Positions 22,253 to 35,515 of a stretch of 64,000 nucleotides of DNA are shown in pieces. Numbering within the stretch: the stretch's first letter is position 1; every line of letters begins with the position of its first letter. Under the pieces are notes generated by a model. That model ran no database searches and was not told where the DNA came from. It worked only from the letters and a program-made list of their open reading frames with translations. Source of the DNA: Tubulanus polymorphus (Eukaryota; Nemertea; Palaeonemertea; Tubulaniformes; Tubulanidae); contig NC_134031.1 of assembly GCF_964204645.1 (NCBI RefSeq), positions 20,209,307-20,273,306 of the forward strand, read 5' to 3'. The position numbers and the translations under genes were made by a program.

Positions 22253-25200
22253 TCACTATAGTGTACACTAAAACCTGCTTGATCCGGATCATGGAACTGA
22301 ATTACGTGGAAATCCCGCATATTTACTTGCAATGAAGAATCAATGGCTCGAGTGTAAATTATGTACATGAATGAATTGATCAGATCACAATATCCGTGAT
22401 GAAACAATGATTGTTAATCGTAATTGTTGAATGACTTAAAAAAGACTATCTGGTATTTTAGATAAATTTTTTAATCTTTCGACAATTTTGGGATTTTGCA
22501 TCTAAGATCTAAGTTAACTGTAAACTGTGCCGTGGGTCCTCGATTCGGATTAAGCTGGTTTTTACTGTCCTGTATGATCGGTAGTCGCAACTAATACCTC
22601 GTATAAAATGACCCGGGATGTGTTCTCAACTGAGGCCATCATCATTGATATTTATAATGATTAATTGGTGTAGATTTTAACGATATCCAATGTGTAATAA
22701 TAAGTAGAGAATGTACTCAATAGAACAGGGCAAATCTGAATTGAGTGATACGGAATGTCAGTTAGTCAGAACTATAGTCCGGAAATAGTGAACTACGCAA
22801 TTGACTACAGTGTCTTTAGTTCGGACCTAGTTCAACACTGTGACCGAATTGTAGTGCTTTCAGTAATTAGTTCTGACCACGAAAACCTAAGTTCACCATG
22901 GCTGCTCCGGCTGAGGATCGGTTGTGCACGGATAACTCCACAAGTTGCTTTATCTTCCGTGGATGCCGCCATATTGAATTGACTGAGTCTCGCAACCTGT
23001 TCACTCAGTCGGGCATCAACCGTAAATCAGAAAGCCTCATAATTTCTTATTGTATATCACTGCAGCATTAGTTTGTATTGAAATCATATACACAACGGTA
23101 GAACAGATAAACACAATATCTACATTCCATTGTTTTCATTTATTCTAGTATTAGAGCCCGGTCAGTTACACACGGTCTAAATCTTTAGACTGGTTTTAAG
23201 AATTTGTTTTATTGGCTTTAGAACTGATGATCTAAGACTGGTCTTAAAACGGAGCCATGACTGCTCAACTTGCCGCCGTGATATCAAGTCAATAAAGGGG
23301 TGCTCAAAAAAGTTCAAGCACCATTTCTATGTAATGGGATTCCTAATTATGTGTTAGGTTTAAGGGAGTGCCATACAGACCTCCTCTCGATCCACAGACA
23401 TAAAGATTGAAGTGAAATGTTTAAGTTATGATAGTTTATTTTTCAACGGAAAAACAGAATTTGTTATAGATCTAAAAATAGATTTCTCACTGGTATCATT
23501 GGGGACCTGTGATGTTTATTCGAGATTAGCGACGATTGAATCATGATGATTTAGTTCATGTTCGTCAATCTAGTTAAGGCGGGTGTAGCAGGCCCATAGC
23601 GCGGGGGGGCTGGAGGGGTTCGAACTGACAAAAATTTAGTTCCGCTTATTTTTAATACAAAAGGAAATTAAGCCGAAACGTTACACTTACAACTTACAAC
23701 GTAATAATATCTGTATGTTGAACTCGTCGAATTTTCACAATTTTCTCGGGAGGGGGAGGAGCCAGCCCGAGATCCCTTCAGTTCAAAACAAGTTAGAAAA
23801 CGAACCCTTCACATATTTCACACGCTACGGGCCTGCGTCGGTCGACTTACGATACGAGAATCAGCTGCAAATGGTCGCCTTAATCGACCACGACACAATC
23901 GTCAGCGAAGGCGTGCGACCAATCAGTCGCTAGAGCAGCATTTGTTAATTATGACGAGAATCGTGTCGCGATAAGTCACCGACAGCCGACCTCTCCCGCC
24001 TTATAGTATATACGCTAGATTCGACTGATGTGGAGTCGATTGTAATTTGTCTTTCGCAATCGTTGATGTTAGATTTCGAGTATAATGAAATATTTGAATA
24101 AATGAATGTTGTCGCGTATTCGGAAGAACATATAGAGTTGTGGTAGTAGTAATTGATATCGTAGTAAGTGTGACGCCAGTCGATTTTTCCATTCGTTTTG
24201 AATTTGATGAACGATGTTTTATACGATAACCAGATCATTCTCATGTAGATAACGTATCGACTGTTTTAGCACAGTTTATAGAATCGTGTTAGCCATTATT
24301 CACTGCTATACTGCCTGAGAAACGCACACTAATTCTGCAGGGGGCGGGGCGGGGTAGGGCTACATGTCATGTGGAATCTTGTCGAATAACGAAAATTTGG
24401 TAAATGAACTCTTGAAGCCCTGGGCGCATAACGCATGGACACATGAAACGGGAACAAAAACGAGATCAAACATGTTCGATTCTGTGTGGGCTTGAGAAAA
24501 ATTAGATTACGATCAACCCCCGATATACCGCCTCCCGATAAACTGCCACCCGCTGCTTAATACCAGGTTTCTTTCAGACACCGGATCATCTCTGATTCTA
24601 TCTTTGAACTCGTGATATATATCGCAATACTCTCTATACCACCAACTGGGCAGCAGTTTATCAGAGTTTGACTGTTCATTCATACCGGTTCAGTATCGGT
24701 TCATCGAATGGATATTCGGGTTTTAGAAAATATTTTTCTCTGGAGTAAGATGTTATGAGGTTCCAATGTAGTTGCTATGACCTACCGCTATGCTACCCGA
24801 GTTCGTTACGACATGTTCTACCGTTTCGTACCTGAACCGCTTACCCCACCAGATTCCCTCTCATGCTCCCGAAGCTGGTGGAATCAGGAATGTCTCACCA
24901 ATGAATGATTTTTTTCTAGTGATTGAACAGCAATGATTTTTAAAGTGGTGTATCGATGTGTATTCAATATATACATGTATGTATTTTTCCAAGTATAGAG
25001 TTCTATGAATAACGTATTATTGTAAATGTAAATGAACTGATCTATATGAAAGTCATTTCGTGTATAGAAGGGAAATTGTATGTAAAATATGTATATACCG
25101 ATAATTGTTACATAATCTTGTGTATAATCATTTGACATAAGAGCGTATAAGTACATGTATTATATAGAAATGAATAAATATGATTAAAGATAAGTTAGTC

Positions 25201-25330
25201 TTGCACAGCCAAAAGCGGCGTCCATAGTTAGTAGTAAATATCGATTGTATCGTGGAAATAATGACGGATGAGAATTGAGAGAATATCACTAGTCCTGCGA
25301 CCACTCTGAATCTGTATCAGTAATTACTGG
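22253..25330. other. Intergenic stretch without recognisable gene
   Basis: I see no exon chain here. Contents are a dispersed repeat at about 22755-22905 (GTAGTTCGGACCTAGTTC-like, related to 38330-38450, 47150-47220 and 51180-51310), a degenerate family-B foldback at about 23158-23275, and AT-rich sequence. Small open frames (for example 23715-23933 plus and 24884-25156 minus) have no family features. Confidence 0.6.
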
Positions 25331-25547
25331 GTTTGAACCCGAGACACCCCTGTTCATCCTTTATCCAGCATCAGGACCACTCTGAATCACAGCAATTGAT
25401 GGGTTTGAACCCGGGATACCCATGTACATCCTCTATTCAGCATCAGTACCACTCTGAATCAGCATCAATAATTACTGGTTTCGAACCCGGGACACCCCCG
25501 TACATCCTCTATTCAGCATCAGTACCACTCTGAATCAGTTATCAGTA

Positions 25548-25792
25548 ATTAATTTTGTTAAGATATCAACATTAATTTACCGTACGGTGCTGCCTCTATG
25601 CTCATCGTTAGCGGGATTTGTATAAACTAACGTTAGTCAACTCTGGCAAGCTAAGGTCACGGAGTATAACTCGACAGCACGTCGATTGCCAGAGTTGACT
25701 TTCGTTAGTGTATGAAAATCCCGCTAACGATGAGCATAGAGGCAGCACCGTACGGTTAAATGTTGATATCTTAACAAAAGTAATTACTGATA
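25548..25792. repeat. Full-length palindromic module, best-preserved example
   Basis: The arms run from TTTTGTTAAGATATCAACAT through ACCGTACGGTGCTGCC, TGCTCATCGTTAGCGGGATT and GTCAACTCTGGCA, and return in complement to ATGTTGATATCTTAACAAAA. The centre carries GGTCACGGAGTATAACTCGA. Both arms are present to the outermost bases here, whereas most array copies have lost the outer part of the right arm. The symmetry would allow a hairpin or cruciform. There are no transposase-like open frames. Confidence 0.9.
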
Positions 25793-26343
25793 ACTGATTC
25801 AGAGCGGTACTGATGCTGAATAGAGGATGTCCCGGGTTCGAACCCAGTAATTACTGATACTGAACCCGGTACACCCCTGTACATCCTCCATTCAGCATCA
25901 GGACCACTCTGAATCAGTATCAGAAAATAATGGGTTTGAACCCGGTACACCCCTGTACATCCTCTATTCAGCATCAGGAACACTCTGAATCAGTATCAGT
26001 AATTATTGGGTTTGAACCCGAGACACCCCTGTTCATCCTTTATCCAGCATCAGGACCACTCTGAATCACAGCAATTGATGGGTTTGAACCCGGGATACCC
26101 ATGTACATCCTCTATTCAGCATCAGTACCACTCTGAATCAGCATCAATAATTACTGGTTTCGAACCCGGGACATCCCCGTACATCCTCTATTCAGCATCA
26201 GTACCGTTCTGAATCAGTTATCAGTAATTACTTTTGTTAAGATATCAACATTTTACCGTACGGTGCTGCCTCTATGCTCATCGTTAGCGGGATTTGTATA
26301 CACTTACGTTAGTCAACTCTGGCAAGCTAAGGTCACGGAGTAT

Positions 26344-27686
26344 TTTATTTATAATTTATTTTAAAAACTCGCTAATAGATCGCCTAAACCAAGAAATCAT
26401 GCTTCAACAAAACCTTCATATTTGGACTCTTAACAATGTACTTATACACCTGGATGCAAACGGACTGAACGTAGTAAACAGAATCACAATCGACACCATT
26501 AGCGTAGTCCATTAATTAAACCCAACGCCTTTTTTATTACTTACACCTACATATCCCGACTTTGACACTTGAGGTATGTTCTGATTTAGATCGAACAGGG
26601 ATGACGGTCTATCAATACGCATAGAACTGTCTGACCACTTTTGCTCTATATCATCACATACGCATTAGTTTATTAGTTTACTGTTTCTGATGTTTTGACT
26701 GTAAACTCAGTCTCATTGCCACGATAGCTGGAACGCTGCCTCCGTTTGTGACCTTAGGATAGCAAGCTCAGTCTATCTACGCGCAATGGTGACTGGAAAG
26801 TTGCCTCTTGACATCAGTCTCATTAAAAGCTACCAAAAACCTAATCGTGACAATGTAAATAAAATCCGATCAAGACTGTATATATGTAAGTGTTCAAACA
26901 TGTATTCAATATTCACGTGTCTGTGCCGCTTTCTTACTGACGGTCTATCAATACGCATAGCACTGTCCGTTTGATTGCGATACATTCACGGACCTAACTC
27001 ACTGTATATTAGAAACACAAAACTGCTCCCAGTGTAAAACTTATACTTTTAGGCAAATTCAGCACCAGATGTGAAGTACCAACTGCGCACCCCTTGACGG
27101 AGAAACCCATCCTCATTGGAGCTGCACCGTCGATGTCATACAACTACACTTCGGATACCCCAGGGCCATACTCTCATCTGGAAAATTTGCGTTTCGAAAT
27201 GTGCTTTCTTCCTATCTAGTCAACACGCGGGATCATCAACTTAGAGGACTTCTACATCAACATCTACCCGAGAAAAAACCACAATAAACTATCGGACTAT
27301 TTACACGTAGAAAACGACCAAAAAAATATAAAAATTGACAAAATGATCTTGTAATATAGCTATTTCCAGAATCTCATTGTATTAAATTAGGCTGCCAGAA
27401 AAATTCATCCCAATCAGTCGCTTGCCGGTTCAGACTGAATGGAAGATTGTTTGGATGAACCGGAACCGAATTTCCAATTATTTACTTCGATTTTAAAATA
27501 TTCTGTTAACTCGACCGCCGATCACACATCTATATCTGTACTTCGATTTCCGATTTCAAAATCAAACCCCCTGTTTCGCTCCCGGCAGGTGTGGTGGGTC
27601 TGTAAGGGACACTCAATCGAAAAATCAAACAAAATTTACCAGCCAAATAAATAAATAATGGGGAAAATCCCTATTTTAAGATCAAA
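26344..27686. mobile_element. 1.34-kb insertion in the satellite with 15-bp target duplication
   Basis: The satellite sequence AAGGTCACGGAGTAT occurs at 26329-26343 and again at 27687-27701, bracketing 1343 bp that are unrelated to the array. The left end is A/T-rich (TTTATTTATAATTTATTTTA), like a reversed A-rich tail. The last 186 bp (27501-27686) recur at 39120-39302 with the same terminus, TAAGATCAAA. Internally, GACGGTCTATCAATACGCAT occurs twice, near 26602 and 26939. No intact protein is evident. A long target duplication and an A-rich end suit a retroposon, but the class is unknown. Confidence 0.75.
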
Positions 27687-29566
27687 AAGGTCACGGAGTA
27701 TAACTGGAAAGCACGTCGATTGCCAGAGTTGACTTAAGTTAGTGTACGAAAATCCCGCTAACGATGAGCATAGCGGCAGCACTGTACGGTCGGAACACCC
27801 CTGTACATCCTTTATTCAGCATCAGGACAACTCTGAATCAGTATCAGTAATTACTGGGTTTGAACCCGGGACACCCCTGTTCATCCTCTATTCAGCATCA
27901 GGACCACTCTGAATCAGCATCAGTAATTACTGTGTTCGAACCCGGGAAACCCCGATAAATCCTCCATGCAGCATCAGGGCCACTCTGAATCAGTATCAGT
28001 AATTACTGGGTTTGAACCCGGGACATCCCCATACATCCTCTATTCAGCATCAGTACCGCTCTGAATCAGTTATCAGTAATTACTTTTGTTAAAATATCAA
28101 CATTTACCGTACGGTGCTGCCTCTATGCTCATCGTTAGCGGGATTTTCATACACTAACTGAAGTCAACTCTGGCAATCGACGTGCTGTCCAGTTATCCTC
28201 CGTGACCTTAGCTTGCCAGAGTTGACTAACGTTAGTGTATACAAATCCCGCTAACGATGAGCATAGAGGCAGCACCGTACGGTAAAATGTTGATATCTTA
28301 AGAAAGGTAATTACTGATAACTGATACAGAGTGGTCCTGATCCTGAATAGAGGATGTACGGGGATGTCCCGGTTCGAACCCAGTAATTACTGATACTGAA
28401 CCCGGTACACCCCTGTACATCCTCTATTCAGCATCAGTACCGCTCTGAATCAGTATCAGTAATTACTGGGTTTGAACCCGGGACACCCCTGTACATCCTC
28501 TATTCAGCATCAGGACCACTCTGAATCAGTATCAGTAATTACTGGGTTTGAACCCGGGACACCCCTGTTCATCCTTTATCCAGCATCAGGACCACTCTGA
28601 ATCACAGCAATTGATGGGTTTGAACCCGGGATACCCATGTACATCCTCTATTCAGCATCAGTACCACTCTGAATCAGCATCAATAATTACTTTTGTTAAG
28701 ATATCAACATTTTACCGTACGGTGCTGCCTCTATGCTCATCGTTAGCGGGATTTGTATACACTAACGTTAGTCAACTCTGGCAAGCTAAGGTCACGGAGT
28801 ATAACTGGACATCACGTCGATTGCCAGAGTTGACTTCAGTTAGTGTATGAAAATCCCCCTAACGATGAGCATAGAGGCAGCACCGTACGGTAAAATGTTG
28901 ATATCTTAACAAAAGTAAATACTGATAACTGATTCAGAGCTGTACTGATGCGGAATAGAGGATGTACGGGGATGCCCCGGGTTCGAACCCAGTAATTACT
29001 GATACTGAACCCGGTACACCCCTGTACATCCTCCATTCAGCATCAGGACCACTCTGAATCAGTATCAGTAATTACTGGGTTTGAACCCGAGACACCCCTG
29101 TTCATCCTTTATCCAGCATCAGGACCACTCTGAATCACAGCAATTGATGGGTTTGAACCTGGGATACCCATGTACATCCTTTATTCAGCATCAGTACCAC
29201 TCTGAATCAGCATCAATAATTACTGGTTTCGAACCCGGGACATCCCCGTACATCCTTTATTCAGCATCAGTACCGCTCTGAATCAGTTATCAGTAATTAC
29301 TTTTGTTAAGATATCAACATTTAACCGTACGGTGCTGCCTCTATGCTCATCGTTAGCGGGATTTGTATACACTAACGTTAGTCAACTCAAGCTAAGGTCA
29401 CGGAGTATAACTGGACAGCACGTCGATTGCCAGAGTTGACTTTAGTTAGTGTATGAAAATCCCGCTAACGATGAGCATAGCGGCAGCACTGTACGGTCGG
29501 GACACACCTGTACATCCTTTATTCAGCATCAGGACAACTCTGAATCAGTATCAGTAATTACTGGGT

Positions 29567-32500
29567 ATGAACCCGGGACACCCCTGTACATCCTCTATTC
29601 AGCATCAGGACCACTCTGAATCACAGCAATTGATGGGTTTGAACCCGGGATACCCATGTACATCCTCTATTCAGCATCAGTACCACTCTGAATCAGCATC
29701 AATAATTACTGATTTCGAAGCCGGGACATCCCCGTACATCCTTTATTCAGCATCAGTACCGCTCTGAATCAGTTATCAGTAATTACTTTTGTTAAGATAT
29801 CAACATTTTACCGTACGGTGCTGCCTCTATGCTCATCGTTAGCGGGATTTGTATACACTAACGTTAGTCAACTCTGGCAAGCTAAGGTCACGGAGTATAA
29901 CTGGACATCACGTCGATTGCCAGAGTTGACTTTAGTTAGTGTATGAAAATCCCGCTAACGATGAGCATAGCGGCAGCACTGTACGGTCGGGACACACCTG
30001 TAAATCCTTTATTCAGCATCAGGACAACTCTGAATCAGTATCAGTAATTACTGGGTATGAACCCGGGACACCCCTGTTCATCCTCTATTCAGCATCAGGA
30101 CCACTCTGAATCACAGCAATTGATGGGTTTGAACCCGGGATACCCATGTACATCCTCTATTCAGCATCAGTACCACTCTGAATCAGCATCAATAATTACT
30201 GGTTTCGAAGCCGGGACATCCCCGTACATCCTTTATTCAGCATCAGAACCGCTCTGAATCAGTTATCAGTAATTACTTTTGTTAAGATATCAACATTTTA
30301 CCGTACGGTGCTGCCTCTATGCTCATCGTTAGCGGGATTTGTATACACTAACGTTAGTCAACTCTGGCAAGCTAAGGTCACGGAGTATAACTGGACATCA
30401 CGTCGATTGCCAGAGTTGACTTTAGTTAGTGTATGAAAATCCCGCTAACGATGAGCATAGCGGCAGCACTGTACGGTCGGGACACACCTGTACATCCTTT
30501 ATTCAGCATCAGGACAACTCTGAATCAGTATCAGTAATTACTGGGTATGAACCCGGGACACCCCTGTACATCCTCTATTCAGCATCAGGACCACTCTGAA
30601 TCACAGCAATTGATGGGTTTGAACCCGGGATACCCATGTACATCCTCTATTCAGCATCAGTACCACTCTGAATCAGCATCAATAATTACTGGTTTCGAAG
30701 CCGGGACATCCCCGTACATCCTTTATTCAGCATCAGTACCGCTCTGAATCAGTTATCAGTAATAACTTTTGTTAAGATATCAACATTTTACCGTACGGTG
30801 CTGCCTCTATGCTCATCGTTAGCGGGATTTGTATACACTAACGTTAGTCAACTCTGGCAAGCTAAGGTCACGGAGTATAACTGGACATCACGTCGATTGC
30901 CAGAGTTGACTTAAGTTAGTGTATGAAAATCCCGCTAACGATGAGCATAGAGGCAGCACCGTACGGTAAAATGTTGATATCTTAACAAAAGTAAATACTG
31001 ATAACTGATTCAGAGCGGTACTGATGCTGAATAGAGGATGTACGGGGATGCCCCGGGTTCGAACCCAGTAATTACTGATACTGAACCCGGTACACCCCTG
31101 TACATCCTCTATTCAGCATCAGTACCGCTCTGAATCAGTTATCAGTAATTACTTTTGTTAAGATATCAACATTTTACCGTACGGTGCTGCCTCTATGCTC
31201 ATCGTTAGCGGGATTTGTATACACTAACGTTAGTCAACTCTGGCAAGCTAAGGTCACGGAGTATAACTGGACATCACGTCGATTGCCAGAGTTGACTTTA
31301 GTTAGTGTATGAAAATCCCGCTAACGATGAGCATAGCGGCAGCACTGTACGGTCGGGACACACCTGTACATCCTTTATTCAGCATCAGGACAACTCTGAA
31401 TCAGTATCAGTAATTACTGGGTATGAACCCGGGACACCCCTGTACATCCTCTATTCAGCATCAGGACCACTCTGAATCACAGCAATTGATGGGTTTGAAC
31501 CCGGGATACCCATGTACAGCCTCTATTCAGCATCAGTACCACTCTGAATCAGCATCAATAATTACTGGTTTCGAAGCCGGGACATCCCCGTACATCCTTT
31601 ATTCAGCATCAGTACCGCTCTGAGTCAGTTATCAGTGATTACTTTTGTTAAGATATCAACATTTTACCGTACGGTGCTGCCTCTATGCTCATCGTTAGCG
31701 GGATTTGTATACACTAATCACGATAGGTAGAACACAATATCCGTGTTGACGCGATGAGGAGAGAATCCCACAATGATAATAAAAAGTCCGAAAATGAAAA
31801 CTTCGAGATAGTAGTTTATTCAACGTTTCGACTATATCCTAATAGTCATCTTCAGGAATAAACATTCATTATTCCTGAAGATGACTATTAGGATATAGTC
31901 GAAACGTTGAATAAACTACTATCTCGAAGTTTTCATTTTCGGACTTTTTATTATCATTGTGGGATTCTCTCCTCATTGTATACACTAACGTTAGTCAACT
32001 CTGGCAAGCTAAGGTCACGGAGTATAACTGGACATCACGTCGATTGCCAGAGTTGACTTTAGTTAGTGTATGAAAATCCCGCTAACGATGAGCATAGCGG
32101 CAGCACTGTACGGTCGGGACACACCTGTAAATCCTTTATTCAGCATCAGGACAACTCTGAATCAGTATCAGTAATTACTGGGTTTGAACCCGGGACACCC
32201 CTGTACATCCTCTATTCAGCATCAGGACCACTCTGAATCACAGCAATTGATGGGTTTGAACCCGGGATACCCATGTACATCCTCTATTCAGCATCAGTAC
32301 CACTCTGAATCAGCATCAATAATTACTGGTTTCGAAGCCGGGACATCCCCGTACATCCTTTATTCAGCATCAGTACCGCTCTGAATCAGTTATCAGTAAT
32401 TACTTTTGTTAAGATATCAACATTTTACCGTACGGTGCTGCCTCTATGCTCATCGTTAGCGGGATTTGTATACACTAACGTTAGTCAACTCTGGCAAGCT

Positions 32501-33100
32501 AAGGTCACGGAGTATAACTGGACATCACGTCGATTGCCAGAGTTGACTTTAGTTAGTGTATGAAAATCCCGCTAACGATGAGCATAGCGGCAGCACTGTA
32601 CGGTCGGGACACACCTGTACATCCTTTATTCAGCATCAGGACAACTCTGAATCAGTATCAGTAATTACTGGGTATGAACCCGGGACACCCCTGTACATCC
32701 TCTATTCAGCATCAGGACCACTCTGAATCACAGCAATTGATGGGTTTGAACCCGGGATACCCATGTACATCCTCTATTCAGCATCAGTACCACTCTGAAT
32801 CAGCATCAATAATTACTGGTTTCGAAGCCGGGACATCCCCGTACATCCTTTATTCAGCATCAGTACCGCTCTGAATCAGTTATCAGTAATAACTTTTGTT
32901 AAGATATCAACATTTTACCGTACGGTGCTGCCTCTATGCTCATCGTTAGCGGGATTTGTATACACTAACGTTAGTCAACTCTGGCAAGCTAAGGTCACGG
33001 AGTATAACTGGACATCACGTCGATTGCCAGAGTTGACTTAAGTTAGTGTATGAAAATCCCGCTAACGATGAGCATAGAGGCAGCACCGTACGGTAAAATG
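29567..33100 (+). repeat. 490-bp higher-order repeat block
   Basis: Nearly identical 490-bp units start at 29567, 30057 and 30547, then again at 32184 and 32674. Longer spacings at 31423 and 32184 are explained by an inverted palindrome copy (about 30900-31140) and the snapback insertion at 31718-31975. The near-identity of units implies recent amplification or homogenisation. Confidence 0.9.
31718..31975. mobile_element. Snapback insertion with 13-bp target duplication
   Basis: TTGTATACACTAA is present at 31705-31717 and repeated at 31976-31988. The insert is a 36-bp lead followed by a nearly perfect hairpin: arm 31754-31861, 7-nt loop, arm 31869-31976 (its last base shared with the target copy). 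The right arm reads CCTGAAGATGACTATTAGGA then ATAGTCGAAACGTTGAATAA. The duplication length suits target-primed integration. It looks like an inverted dimer or a 5'-inverted retroelement end. No coding sequence. Confidence 0.8.
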
Positions 33101-34690
33101 TTGATATCTTAACAAAAGTAAGTACTGATAACTGATTCAGAGCGGTTCTGATGCTGAATAGAGGATGTACGGGGATGCCCCGGGTTCGAACCCAGTAATT
33201 ACTGATACTGAACCCGATACACCCCTGTACATCCTCCATTCAGCATCAGTACCGCTCTGAATCAGTATCAGTAATTACTGGGTTTGAACCCGGGACACCC
33301 CTGTACATCCTCTATTCAGCATCAGGACCACTCTGAATCAGTATCAGTAATTACTGGGTTTGAACCCGGGACACCCCTGTTCATCCTTTATCCAGCATCA
33401 GGACCACTCTGAATCACAACATTTGATGGGTTTGAACCCGGGATACCCATGTTCATCCTCTATTCAGCATCAGTACCACTCTGAATCAGCATCAATAATT
33501 ACTGGTTTCGAACCCGGGACACCCCCGTACATCCTCTATTCAGCATCAGTACCGCTCTGAATCAGTTATCAGTAATTACTTTTGTTAAGATATCAACATT
33601 TTACCGTACGGTGCTGCCTCTATGCTCATCGTTAGCGGGATTTGTATACACTAACGTTAGTCAACTCTGGCAAGCTAAGGTCACGGAGTATAACTGGACA
33701 GCACGTCGATTGCCAGAGTTGACTTAAGTTAGTGTATGAAAATCCCGCGAACGATGAGCATAGCGGCAGCACCGTACGGTAAAATGTTGATATCTTAACA
33801 AAAGTAATTACTGATAACTGATTCAGAGCGGTACTGATGCTGAATAGAGGATGTACGGGGATGCCCCGGGTTCGAACCCAGTAATTACTGATACTGAACC
33901 CGGTACACCCCTGTACATCCTCCATTCAGCATCAGGACCACTCTGAATCAGTATCAGTAATTACTGGGTTTGAACCCGAGACACCCCTGTTCATCCTTTA
34001 TCCAGCATCAGGACCACTCTGAATCACAGCAATTGATGGGTTTGAACCCGGGATACCCATGTACATCCTCTATTCAGCATCAGTACCACTCTGAATCAGC
34101 ATCAATAATTACTGGTTTCGAACCCGGGACACCCCCGTACATCCTTTATTCAGCATCAGTACCTCTCTGAATCAGTTATCAGTAATTACTTTTGTTAAGA
34201 TATCAACATTTTACCGTACGGTGCTGCCTCTATGCTCATCGTTAGCGGGATTTGTATACACTAACGTTAGTCAACTCTGGCAAGCTAAGGTCACGGAGTA
34301 TAACTGGACAGCACGTCGATTGCCAGAGTTGACTTTAGTTAGTGTATGAAAATCCCGCTAACGATGAGCATAGCGGCAGCACTGTACGGTCGGGACACCC
34401 CTGTACATCCTTTATTCAGCATCAGGACAACTCTGAATCAGTATCAGTAATTACTGGGTATGAACCCGGGACACCCCTGTACATCCTCTATTCAGCATCA
34501 GGACCACTCTGAATCACAGCAATTGATGGGTTTGAACCCGGAATACCCCTGTACATCCTCTATTCAGCATCAGGACCCCTCTGAATCAGTATCAGTAATT
34601 ACTGGTTTCGAACCCGGGACACCCCTGTACATCCTCTATCCATCAGGACCACTCTGAATCACAGCAATTGATGGGTTTGAACCCTGTACA

Positions 34691-35515
34691 CAGCAAATTT
34701 TCTCAAAGCCAATGCTCCCATTGTTCTATTGGGCACCAAACACCGTCTTAAGTCCTTCGATCTTCAATCTTTATCTGTAGCTGGAGTCGACGTGCAAATT
34801 TCTCAGACTCCCATCCGAAATCTGGGCGTCATGTTTGATTCTGAACTATCGATGGTGCCGTTCGTTAGATCAATTCTAAAAAGCGGCTATTTTCATATCA
34901 GAAATATTAGATTAGTTCGTAAAAGCCTTACGTTTGATGCTGCGAAATCCCTCACCCAGGCTCTAGTGTTATCTCGACTTGACTATTGTAATAGTCTGCT
35001 TGCAGGTATTTCAAACGATGCCATACAGAATCTTCAAAAGCTTCAAAATTGTGCTGCGCGACTCGTCGTTCGTTTACCGAAACATTCTCATATCACTCAT
35101 GTAATGCGCGAATTACACTGGTTGCCGGTTAAAGCCAGGATTGACTTCAAAGTTCTCATGTTGACTTTTAAAGCCCTTACAGATCGTGCACCAATGTATA
35201 TTAGCGAGCTATTTCAGTACTACAAACCAACACGTTCTCTTCGATCCTCCGAAACATTCAGACTGGTTGAACCCTCCTTCAACCTCGCTAATTTCGGTAG
35301 TAGAGCTTTTTCGAGACAAGCACCGCGAACCTGGAACGCCATGATCTCTACATCCACTGTTCTCAACTTGACGCTGAATGAATTCAAATCCATGATCAAA
35401 ACTCAACTATTCCATGCATACCTTGATGTTACCCTGGGGGAGCGCATTTGAACTTTGCTTTATCGCATGGTATTATCGCGCTATATAAATTTTATTATTA
35501 TTATCATTATTATTA
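34691..35515 (+). mobile_element. 5'-truncated CR1/L2-type LINE, reverse transcriptase C-terminal part
   Basis: The open frame runs from the 5' junction at about 34693 (ANFLKANAP, LLGTKHRLKS) to TGA at 35449-35451. It carries the familiar C-terminal signature of CR1/L2/Jockey-like ORF2: NLGVMFDSELSM, SRLDYCNSLLAG, LQKLQNCAARLV, HWLPVKARIDFKVLML, APMYISEL and RTWNAM. There is no genuine ATG at the start; the frame begins where the element is cut. After the stop, CGCGCTATATAAATT leads into ATT/ATC repeats ending at the satellite junction (ACATCCTCTATTCAG). Endonuclease and catalytic RT motifs are missing, so it is dead on arrival. Target duplication is three or four bases at most. Confidence 0.9.

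Noticed and set aside
29567..32874. Recurrent 66-codon plus-strand frames starting MNPGHPC in the satellite
   Set aside because: They recur in step with the 490-bp unit, share no protein family features and arise because one repeat phase lacks stops. Not genes.
34729..35451. A complete protein starting at 34729
   Set aside because: The codon there is TTG within an older LINE frame that is open upstream to the insertion junction; it is a truncated element, not a host gene.
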